A stretch of 20,777 bases of DNA. Source: a bacterium (GTDB taxonomy: Bacteria > Zhuqueibacterota > Zhuqueibacteria > Thermofontimicrobiales > Thermofontimicrobiaceae). The notes under the pieces are model-generated. The model had not been told where the DNA came from. It worked only from the letters and a program-made list of their open reading frames with translations, and made no database searches. Position numbers and translations under genes: made by a program. The DNA is taken from assembly GCA_011046315.1 (NCBI GenBank), contig DSAU01000137.1, forward strand, positions 1-20,777, read 5' to 3'. Positions 13,832-20,777 of this stretch are shown in pieces. The stretch's first letter is position 1. The number at the start of each line of letters is the position of its first letter.

Positions 13832-16057
13832 ATGTTTCACCACATCGATAAATTGAAACACGAGCCCCCTGTCGAAACTCAGGTGCGGATTGAACGCGGT
13901 TGTCCGCGATTGTTTCTCAACGGATGTGAAATATTTCCGTTGTTCGCCTGGAGTTGGGGGCTGGAGCAAAGCGCTTCACTTTTTCGTGAAGCTGGAGTAC
14001 AGGTGCTTCATCCGATACTCGGTTTAAATTCCATCTGGAGTTCTCCTGAGGTTTACGATTGGACTTCGTTTGATCAATTGTTTGATCGTCTGTTGGAAGA
14101 ACACCCGAGTGCTTTATTCCTGCCCCGGCTGCTGCTGGACGCTCCTGAATGGTGGAAGCGCTTGAATCGTGATGAGCTGGTGGAATGTGCAATTCCGGTT
14201 GACACTGAAACCAAAGCTCGTTATCACACAGCACGGATCAATCCGGAAGGGGGATGGTATTGGGGATTGCCGCTGGAAGCGCCGTCGCTGGCGTCAGAGA
14301 AATGGATTCATGATATGGAAAAGATATTAATCGGGCTATTAAAACATGTCGAGCAATCTCCGCTGCGCAGCCGCGTTATCGGCTTTCAAATCGGCTCGGG
14401 AATATATGGTGAATGGCACTATTTTTTAGCCGAATTTCTACCGGACCGGAATCGAGCGGTTGAGAGAAAGATCGGCGCTGTGCCTGATGCCAGCGAGCGA
14501 ATTCAAACCCGGTTCGGACTGCTGCGGGATCCACAGTATGAGAAGCAAGTCATCGAATTCTATGAGCGGTTCCATAATGAGGTTATCGCCGATGCCATTT
14601 TACATTTTGCAAAACTTATCAAACACGAGACAAAAGGAAGCTTGCTTTGCGGAACATTCTACGGTTACCAGTTGGAGAACGTCTGGGTTCAGGAAGGCGG
14701 TCATCTGGCGCCGGAAAAAATCCTTTCCAGCCCGGATATTGATTTTTTGGCAAGCCCTTACAGCTATCAATCGACCAATATCGAATCTGAACCGGCCTGG
14801 AAACACGATATCCTGGATGGCGCCGGAAACTGGCTGGGAAGGGCGCGTGGCATCGCCGGGGACGGCGGTTATCGGGTATTGTTGGAATCGGTGAAACGAC
14901 ACCGGAAATTGTTTTTTGTTGAGATCGATCCTTCAACCTATTTGCAGCCTGATCCGGAAACCAATCCTGATCCGAATCTGGCGGACTATGAATGGAATTT
15001 AGCGCCCATCGGCGGTGAAGGGTGGAACACAGTCGAAGGTTCGCTCAATATTTTGACAAGAGACCTGGGACAGATGCTGGTCTGTGGAAACGGTGGATGG
15101 TTGATGGACTTTGGCCCGCTGCTTTCAATCAAACGCAGTTGGTATGATGACCATCGAATCGTTGAATTGCTCCGTCGTTTTGTTGATCTCGGGCGACAAA
15201 GAATGGCCTGGAATCTGACTTCGACAGCACAAATTGCTGCGGTGTACGATGCGAAAAGCTTATTTGTCACCAGCCACTGGAAAGCGGAAGAACCATTTGA
15301 CAAAGGCATGGATTGTACCGATTTTTTTACCCAGTGGTTTTTGGACGGGCAATCGAGAGCGCTGCATCGCATCGGAGCGCCAGTGGATTTTCTTTACCGC
15401 TTTGATTTAAGCGGTAATGATAGCAGTAAGTACCGATTAATGTTAATGGCAAATCTTTTCTATTTAACTGAAGATTATATCAATAAGTTGATATCGATGC
15501 TGAAAAACAGCGGCGCAACAGTGGTCTGGTTTTACGCGCCGGGATTTGTGTCTCCTGACAGGCTGAATCTGGCAAATATGGAAAAACTGACTGGCTTTAA
15601 ATTTGACATCATTGATCAGCCCGGTCCGATGATGATTGATTGTCAAATAGCGGATGCTGGCATTGATCTCAATTTCGGTGTTAATTCAATGCGTTATCCG
15701 CGGTTCGCGGTAAAGGATGTGGCAGTGTCATCCTTTGGTAGATGGGTAGATAATGGAAAGATCGCTTTTGCCAAAAAAGCCATGGATGGCTGGACTTCGG
15801 TCTATTTGGGTGCAGCACCAATACCCGTGGAAATATTACGATGGTTGGCGAGAGAAGCCGGCACATATTTGTGGAGCTCTGAAGCGGATATCATCTATGC
15901 TTCAGCCGATGCCGCGATGATTGTCGCCACATCCGATGGCGAGCGAACCTTGCGTTTACCAAAATCGATGCAGGATGTGGATAGCGGTGTTTCCGATAGC
16001 GTTCACCGTCTGACAATGAAATTTGGTCAGGTAAAAATATTTTTAGTCGAATCCTGA
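13832..16057 (+). CDS. GH42-like glycosidase (beta-galactosidase-like)
   Basis: A 741-aa cytoplasmic-looking protein of the GH-A clan, divergent but most like GH42 beta-galactosidases. Residues ~15-390 form the TIM barrel. E194 in GIYGEWHYF is the likely acid/base and E364 in FFVEIDPSTY the likely nucleophile. The 170-residue spacing matches GH42 enzymes such as the Thermus A4 enzyme (E141/E312, from memory). Residues ~530-600 (YRLMLMANLFYL, then NSGATVVWFYAPG) resemble the GH42 trimerisation domain with its glutamine-amidotransferase-like fold. A short beta domain ends the protein. The TTG at 13814 lacks a ribosome-binding site. The ATG at 13832 has GGAG six bases upstream. Family membership is inferred from motifs and architecture, so activity could be on another beta-linked sugar. 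Confidence 0.65.
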   Translation: MFHHIDKLKHEPPVETQVRIERGCPRLFLNGCEIFPLFAWSWGLEQSASLFREAGVQVLHPILGLNSIWSSPEVYDWTSFDQLFDRLLEEHPSALFLPRLLLDAPEWWKRLNRDELVECAIPVDTETKARYHTARINPEGGWYWGLPLEAPSLASEKWIHDMEKILIGLLKHVEQSPLRSRVIGFQIGSGIYGEWHYFLAEFLPDRNRAVERKIGAVPDASERIQTRFGLLRDPQYEKQVIEFYERFHNEVIADAILHFAKLIKHETKGSLLCGTFYGYQLENVWVQEGGHLAPEKILSSPDIDFLASPYSYQSTNIESEPAWKHDILDGAGNWLGRARGIAGDGGYRVLLESVKRHRKLFFVEIDPSTYLQPDPETNPDPNLADYEWNLAPIGGEGWNTVEGSLNILTRDLGQMLVCGNGGWLMDFGPLLSIKRSWYDDHRIVELLRRFVDLGRQRMAWNLTSTAQIAAVYDAKSLFVTSHWKAEEPFDKGMDCTDFFTQWFLDGQSRALHRIGAPVDFLYRFDLSGNDSSKYRLMLMANLFYLTEDYINKLISMLKNSGATVVWFYAPGFVSPDRLNLANMEKLTGFKFDIIDQPGPMMIDCQIADAGIDLNFGVNSMRYPRFAVKDVAVSSFGRWVDNGKIAFAKKAMDGWTSVYLGAAPIPVEILRWLAREAGTYLWSSEADIIYASADAAMIVATSDGERTLRLPKSMQDVDSGVSDSVHRLTMKFGQVKIFLVES

Positions 16058-16134
16058 AAATCGATTGAAGGGTCAAGCCGAGATGTCGATAAAAAAACAA
16101 GTCAACTGTTAACAAATAATGAATGGAACTCGAT

Positions 16135-18114
16135 ATGAACCTTGGTCTTCCGGTAATTGATTACATCGTGATTTTTGTCTATTTAACCTTAATGATCATC
16201 ATCGGATTTTATTTCTCCAGATTTATGAAAGGTGGCAAAGATTTTTTTATCGGCGGAAATCTGATACCCTGGTGGGTCGCCGGAGTTTCGCTGTACATGA
16301 CCCTGTTTTCTGCCTGGACTTTTACGGGCGCTGCCAGTTTTACCTACAACACCGGCTGGTACGGCATTTTGTATCTGGCAACCTGGCCGCTGGCGTTTTT
16401 CATCGGCTTTCAGGTATCTGCAAAGCGATGGCGGCGCACCCGAATTCAGTCGCCGGTGGAATATGTGCACAGTCGATTTAACAAATCGACCCACATTTTT
16501 TTTACCATTGTGTTCTCATTGATTTCAGTCTATTGGCCCGCTCATCATCTGGCATCGTTGGCAAAAATTTGCGCGCCGACGTTGTTTCCCAATTCAATGA
16601 CCGCGATTGATATTATGATCATAGTAACCGGGGTTATCATTATGTTTTACACCTTTTACGGCGGGTTTTGGGCAGTTTGTGTGACCGATGTGATTCAGTT
16701 TTTGATTTTAATCGGAATCATCATTGTGCTCATTCCGGCGGCGTTTTTATCCGGCGAGCTCGGATCGGTAAGCGAATTTCTCCGGAATGTGCCGCCGCTT
16801 AAGTTGACGAACATTGTTCGCGGGGCAACGACTTATGATATCTGGTACCTGATCGGAGTTCCGCTTGCCTTTGTGTTTAGTTATATGACCGGTGGTAATG
16901 CCCAGCGCTATTATAGCGTCAGGGACGAAAACGCAGCTAAAAAAGTGGGTTGGCTGGCTTTTGGCTTGCTGATGTTCGGGCCGGTCTTCTTTGGGTTACC
17001 GCCGCTCATCGGAAAAGTGCTCTGGCCTGACATTAGCGCGTTGACATATTTTTCCAACATAACCAAACCGGATGAAAATATCTTTATCGCGGTGGTGATG
17101 CACTACATGCCCGCGGGATTGGTGGGGATTTTTCTATCAGCCATGATGGCGGCGTCGATGTCGGCTATGGATAGCGCCTGGAACTCGCTTTCAGCAATTG
17201 TTTCGATTGATATTTTTAAAAGGTTTATTAAACCACAAGCAACCGAGCGCGAAGTGCTGTTTATCGGCAGAGTGACTGTTGTCGCATTGAGCATGATAAC
17301 CATCGCTATTGCCCTGACGATTATTCATAGTCAATATGGGGTGTTTACGGTTACCAATATCATTTTCGGATTGACCGGTGTGCCGGTGGCGATCCCGTTG
17401 TTGCTGGGGATCATGTATCGAAAGATGTCGCGCTGGTCAGCGATCTCATCGGTCATTGCCGGCACGCTGATGGCTTCGGTCGCTAAATTTGCCTTGAAGT
17501 ACAATCTTGGTCCCCAATATATTATTACTGTACTGATTACGTTGTTTTTTATCTTTGCTTCTTATTCGCTGGCAAGGTTGTATTTGAAACAAAAAAAGCT
17601 TTGTTTGATGGCAAATGTTACCTTTGGTATCCTTCTCTGGCTCTATTTTTTAATCGGCAATACCAATCCCAACTTATCGTTTGCAAGCTTGCTGGCAGCG
17701 TTAAACGGAGGAATTTTAAATTTTTTGGGAACAGCCCATTTTTGGGTTTTGCTTAGCGCTGTGGTGTTTGCCGGACTGTCACAACAGTTCAGTGGAATCT
17801 ACGCCCGCGATTTAACTGCCAATCAGGATGAGCTCAACGCCTTTTTTAAGAAAATGGATACACCGATTGATGTTAAAAAGGAAGTGCTTGCCCGCGGAGC
17901 AAAGGAGGTAAATGTTTTTCCGCTGGTTGGTGGCGTGACCATGATTATCGGTATGTTATCGCTTGTGTTGCTTTTGACTTCCACTGCCAGAGAAAATATC
18001 AGTGCAAGTATTGGGTTTAGCGGATTTTTAATTGTGGTCGGGTTACTGTTTTATTTTTCAAAAATCTTTAAAAAACCAGTGGCAAAGTTGAGTGTAAAAA
18101 ATAATGATCGTTAA
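16135..18114 (+). CDS. sodium:solute symporter (SSS family), second copy
   Basis: A second SSS transporter, about 659 aa, with roughly 14-15 hydrophobic segments. VIDYIVIFVYLTLMIIIGFYF and FFIGGNLIPWWVAGVSLYMTLFSAW are the family's first helices. MSAMDSAWNSLSAIVSIDIF is the sodium-site helix. It is not a recent duplicate of the symporter at 2678: loops, length and the long C-terminal extension (extra helices around 16135+1500 to the end) all differ, so a different solute is likely. ATG at 16123 or 16135 are both possible. GGA at 16125-16127 favours the latter only weakly. It sits between the GH42-like enzyme and the Tat-exported lyase, as expected for uptake of lyase products. Confidence 0.92.
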   Translation: MNLGLPVIDYIVIFVYLTLMIIIGFYFSRFMKGGKDFFIGGNLIPWWVAGVSLYMTLFSAWTFTGAASFTYNTGWYGILYLATWPLAFFIGFQVSAKRWRRTRIQSPVEYVHSRFNKSTHIFFTIVFSLISVYWPAHHLASLAKICAPTLFPNSMTAIDIMIIVTGVIIMFYTFYGGFWAVCVTDVIQFLILIGIIIVLIPAAFLSGELGSVSEFLRNVPPLKLTNIVRGATTYDIWYLIGVPLAFVFSYMTGGNAQRYYSVRDENAAKKVGWLAFGLLMFGPVFFGLPPLIGKVLWPDISALTYFSNITKPDENIFIAVVMHYMPAGLVGIFLSAMMAASMSAMDSAWNSLSAIVSIDIFKRFIKPQATEREVLFIGRVTVVALSMITIAIALTIIHSQYGVFTVTNIIFGLTGVPVAIPLLLGIMYRKMSRWSAISSVIAGTLMASVAKFALKYNLGPQYIITVLITLFFIFASYSLARLYLKQKKLCLMANVTFGILLWLYFLIGNTNPNLSFASLLAALNGGILNFLGTAHFWVLLSAVVFAGLSQQFSGIYARDLTANQDELNAFFKKMDTPIDVKKEVLARGAKEVNVFPLVGGVTMIIGMLSLVLLLTSTARENISASIGFSGFLIVVGLLFYFSKIFKKPVAKLSVKNNDR

Positions 18115-18217
18115 ACGATCGGCATTTTGAGGTGTTTACATTGGTGGTTTTAGATAACAATTTTCATTTTTGAATTTCAGGTATTATAAGATTAATCAAC
18201 AAAATGAGGTACATCAA

Positions 18218-20239
18218 ATGATTTCAAGAAGAAAATTTATGGCCGCTGCCGGATTATCAACCGGCTTTGTGCTAACAAATCCGATTTTTTCATTGCGAGG
18301 GTTGTTAGCTGAGGAAGATTCGAAACCGATGGGTTTGTTGTTTTCACGGGAAGATGTTCCGGCGCTTAAAAAAAAGCTTGAACTGCCGTTGTTTCAGGAA
18401 TTTTGGACGAATATGTTAACGGCTGATCTGGATGAAGATCGAAAGTTTTTAGCAGAAGGAGTCGAGTTCAATAATCAGATTTGGCATATTCCCCGTGTTT
18501 GCCAGATATTGGAGCGGGAAGCTTTTGTTCATTTAATTACCGGTGAAAGCGCGCGGGCAGAATTGGCTCGACAGGCTGTACAGACTATTCTCAAATTTGA
18601 AAAATGGGACTATTTTCTCGAAGCCGGAAAATACGTCATCGGCTTGCAGCGCGCACCGCAGACGACCAAAACATTGTCGCTGACTTTTGATTGGCTCCAG
18701 GATGTGCTCTCCGAAGAGGAAAAACAAGAGATAATTAAGCAATTGCCGGAAAAGGGATGCGAGCCCTGTTTTCGCAGCCTGTATGGGATGCTGCATCAGG
18801 ATGAAGTAGTCGGTTGGGGCTTTGACCCTGAGAGCTCTTTTTTTGAAGAACGGGATATGCGCAATTGGCCCAGAATTTTGTCCCGCACCAATCTTCGGGC
18901 AGTGCCCATGAGCGCGCTCGGTATCGCAACGATTTTTCTTAATGACCGCGACCCGCGTACCGACCGCTGGATGAAAACCGTCAAACAAAGCTATTATGAC
19001 TTTGTTGATATGTTCGCGCCTGACGGAAGTTATCCCGAGGGTACCGGCTATTGCCGCTACACCAGTGAAGAGTTGATCCTGTTTCTTGATATTTTATACC
19101 GACAAAAAAAGCAGGATTGGCACGATGCCATCAGTTGGCAGGGGGTGATGGATTTCCTTCTCATGACGCGGATGCCGACCACGACCCACGAATACGGCCA
19201 TGTCAACTTCGGCGATGGGGGACACGGTTTTGGCTCGGACATCGGTTTTTGGGTTGCGAAGAAATTTAATGATGAGATCGCCCAGTTTGCTGCCATTAAC
19301 CATGCACAGCGGCATAATATTTTTTCTGTGGTGTGGTATGATCCAAAAATCAAAGAGAAGGAACCCAAAGGGAAATTCCATTATCGTCGTTTTGATATTG
19401 ATTGGGTGGTGGTCACCACGGGATTTGAATTGGATGATTTCGTGGTTGCTATGCGCAGCGGTGGTCCGGCAAATCACGAGAATGCGGATCGCAACAGCAT
19501 TATTCTCAAGTCCAACGGTGAAAATTTATTGGTGGATAACTGGCATCCGCCCTACAGCCACCTGCATCCGGCGTGGGCTTTGAGAACATCACCGGCGCAC
19601 AATACTGTGTTGATTGACGGAAAAGGACATCAGTATCATGACGGACTGGAAGGCACTAACGCCTCGCTGGCAGAAGCTAAAGTTGTCAGTGAGAAAAAGA
19701 CCGATGACTATGTGATCGTTAGTAGTGACGCTACTCAGGCATACGGTTTGGTGATGGATCATGTCGAACAGGTGATGCGTACTTTTTTGGTAATACCGGG
19801 ATTAAAGTTTTTGCTGGTGATCGACAGTCTTGCCGCAAAAGAGCCGGCAGTTTTCACAGCCCGTTGGTTTGTTGATAATGGCGATAAAATGGGTAAGATT
19901 CAAGTCGATGGCGATAAATTTTCGATACAGCGTCCGTTGGCGCAATTACACGGAATCGGTAAGTGCAGCCTTGATGAGCAGCTTACAACCAATAAATTTC
20001 CCGTTCCAGAGGAGCACGGCGTTTATCCCCATCTGGACATTTCGGCGACGAAAAAGGGCGAGCGGGTGGATATTATTTCGGCGATGGCGGTCAGCAATTC
20101 AGAAGCGATTGAACCAGTAATTTCTGTTAAACAAAAAACCAATCAATGGCAGGTGGAGGCTCAAATTCAACAAAAACGGGTTCAGATTCAAATTTCTACA
20201 AAAGAAATGCTCCCTGAATTGTCGGTGAAGATTGTTTAG
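18218..20239 (+). CDS. heparinase II/III-family lyase-like protein, Tat-exported
   Basis: Paralogue of the protein at 11831, 673 aa. It starts with a twin-arginine signal: ISRRKFMAAAGLS followed by a hydrophobic stretch to ~residue 30, so export is expected in folded form. It opens GLLFSREDVPALKKK and has the same two domains as the paralogue: alpha-barrel to ~380, then the beta-sandwich. The lyase motif is NHENADRNS (N419-D424), with N422 where the paralogue has H402. HNTVLIDGKGHQYHDG and SSDATQAYG are shared. It contains a segment around FNNQIWHIPRVCQILER (~70-90) absent from the paralogue. A TTG at 18170 would add 16 residues before the Tat motif without support. The ATG at 18218 has GAGGT seven bases upstream. 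Probable acidic-polysaccharide lyase; substrate unknown. Confidence 0.9.
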   Translation: MISRRKFMAAAGLSTGFVLTNPIFSLRGLLAEEDSKPMGLLFSREDVPALKKKLELPLFQEFWTNMLTADLDEDRKFLAEGVEFNNQIWHIPRVCQILEREAFVHLITGESARAELARQAVQTILKFEKWDYFLEAGKYVIGLQRAPQTTKTLSLTFDWLQDVLSEEEKQEIIKQLPEKGCEPCFRSLYGMLHQDEVVGWGFDPESSFFEERDMRNWPRILSRTNLRAVPMSALGIATIFLNDRDPRTDRWMKTVKQSYYDFVDMFAPDGSYPEGTGYCRYTSEELILFLDILYRQKKQDWHDAISWQGVMDFLLMTRMPTTTHEYGHVNFGDGGHGFGSDIGFWVAKKFNDEIAQFAAINHAQRHNIFSVVWYDPKIKEKEPKGKFHYRRFDIDWVVVTTGFELDDFVVAMRSGGPANHENADRNSIILKSNGENLLVDNWHPPYSHLHPAWALRTSPAHNTVLIDGKGHQYHDGLEGTNASLAEAKVVSEKKTDDYVIVSSDATQAYGLVMDHVEQVMRTFLVIPGLKFLLVIDSLAAKEPAVFTARWFVDNGDKMGKIQVDGDKFSIQRPLAQLHGIGKCSLDEQLTTNKFPVPEEHGVYPHLDISATKKGERVDIISAMAVSNSEAIEPVISVKQKTNQWQVEAQIQQKRVQIQISTKEMLPELSVKIV

Positions 20240-20289
20240 TCAGAATTAATTAAAAAAAAAATGGAGAATAGAACAGAGAGGTGAAAGTA

Positions 20290-20777
20290 ATGAATTTGGC
20301 TCAATCACGAAAAATGCACTCCCGTGCGCTCGAAATTATCCCCAGTGGAACCAATACCAACAGCAAACGGGTCGAAGTTTTTTTAACGGCTGAACATTTT
20401 CCGTCATACATTGAAAAGGCAAAGGGCGCTTATGTTTGGGATTTGGACGGGAACAAGTATGTTGATTACATCGCCTCGCTGGCGCCGGTGAATATCGGTT
20501 ACAGCATCGACCGGATCAACAGCAAGATTCGAGATCAACTGGAAAAGGGCATTTTATTTTCACTGCCCAGTTCCAATGAGGTGGAGTTGAGTGAAATGCT
20601 GATCGAAAAGATTCCCGGCGCTGAAATGGTTCGATTTCTCAAAACCGGCGCTGAAGTTACTTCCGCGGCAGTGCGTATCGCGCGGCTGGTTACCGGCAGA
20701 GACATGGTTTTAAGTTGCGGATATCACGGCTGGCATGATTGGTGGAGTGCGAAAATCAACGCCAGAGGAATTCCGCA
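20290..20777 (+). CDS. class III aminotransferase, GSA-aminomutase-like (3' truncated by window)
   Basis: The first 162 residues of a PLP-dependent class III aminotransferase that runs off the right edge. It reads SRKMHSRALEIIPSGTNTNS, then KGAYVWDLDGNKYVDYIASLAP, the characteristic opening of glutamate-1-semialdehyde 2,1-aminomutase-like proteins. FLKTGAEVTSAAVRIARLVTG and CGYHGWHDWW match the cofactor-phosphate loop and the PLP-stacking region. The family usually has SGTEA where this has TGAEV. The catalytic Lys lies beyond the window. Position after the lyases, not beside haem genes, suggests an amino-sugar or amino-acid aminotransferase or aminomutase rather than HemL. The start has AGAGAGG upstream; an in-frame GTG at 20281 is less likely. 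Confidence 0.9.
   Translation, partial: MNLAQSRKMHSRALEIIPSGTNTNSKRVEVFLTAEHFPSYIEKAKGAYVWDLDGNKYVDYIASLAPVNIGYSIDRINSKIRDQLEKGILFSLPSSNEVELSEMLIEKIPGAEMVRFLKTGAEVTSAAVRIARLVTGRDMVLSCGYHGWHDWWSAKINARGIP

Noticed and set aside
14460..14894. 144-codon open frame on the + strand
   Set aside because: It is a second frame inside the GH42-like gene, without a ribosome-binding site or family similarity.

Overview
The window is a bacterial catabolic locus. Every supported gene lies on the + strand, mostly closely spaced. GC looks intermediate (just under half by eye). Starts include TTG, and most have purine-rich Shine-Dalgarno sequences. Sec- and Tat-type signal peptides, sodium:solute symporters, corrinoid proteins and inverted REP doublets suggest a free-living, probably anaerobic or facultative Gram-negative polysaccharide degrader. 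I would guess an uncultured FCB-group or related lineage, but there is no rRNA, tRNA or marker gene to place it, so this is weak inference.

Layout. (1) 1-215: leader region with a possible end of an upstream gene, two short hairpins and a palindrome resembling a LacI-family operator. (2) 216-2138: corrinoid protein plus a zinc-type URO-D/MtaA-like methyltransferase, i.e. half of a corrinoid methyl-transfer system. (3) 2139-2677: gene-free stretch with a ~140-bp repeat carrying two REP doublets. (4) 2678-5844: SSS-family symporter and GH1 beta-glycosidase. (5) 5979-9486: glycyl-radical-enzyme activase without its enzyme, a fused double amidohydrolase and a ThuA-family protein. (6) 9487-9742: apparent remnant of a peptidase-like gene. 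(7) 9735-11773: DegT/AHBA-type aminotransferase overlapping a NodB-like deacetylase. (8) 11832-20239: two paralogous heparinase II/III-type proteins, one with a Sec and one with a Tat signal, flanking a GH42-like glycosidase and a second SSS symporter. (9) 20290 to the edge: start of a class III, glutamate-1-semialdehyde-aminomutase-like aminotransferase.

How they may work together (inference). The exported lyase-like proteins would cut a uronate-containing polysaccharide outside the cytoplasm. The SSS carriers would import the fragments, and the GH1 and GH42-like enzymes would hydrolyse them. The deacetylase, DegT and class III aminotransferases would act on N-acetylated or amino sugars. The amidohydrolase and ThuA protein would handle later sugar-acid intermediates, and the corrinoid system would remove O-methyl groups. 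The substrate cannot be named from sequence alone. The most unusual points are the orphan radical-enzyme activase, the corrinoid/URO-D pair with no dedicated demethylating subunit nearby, the double amidohydrolase with a degenerate first barrel, and the Sec/Tat split between sister lyases.
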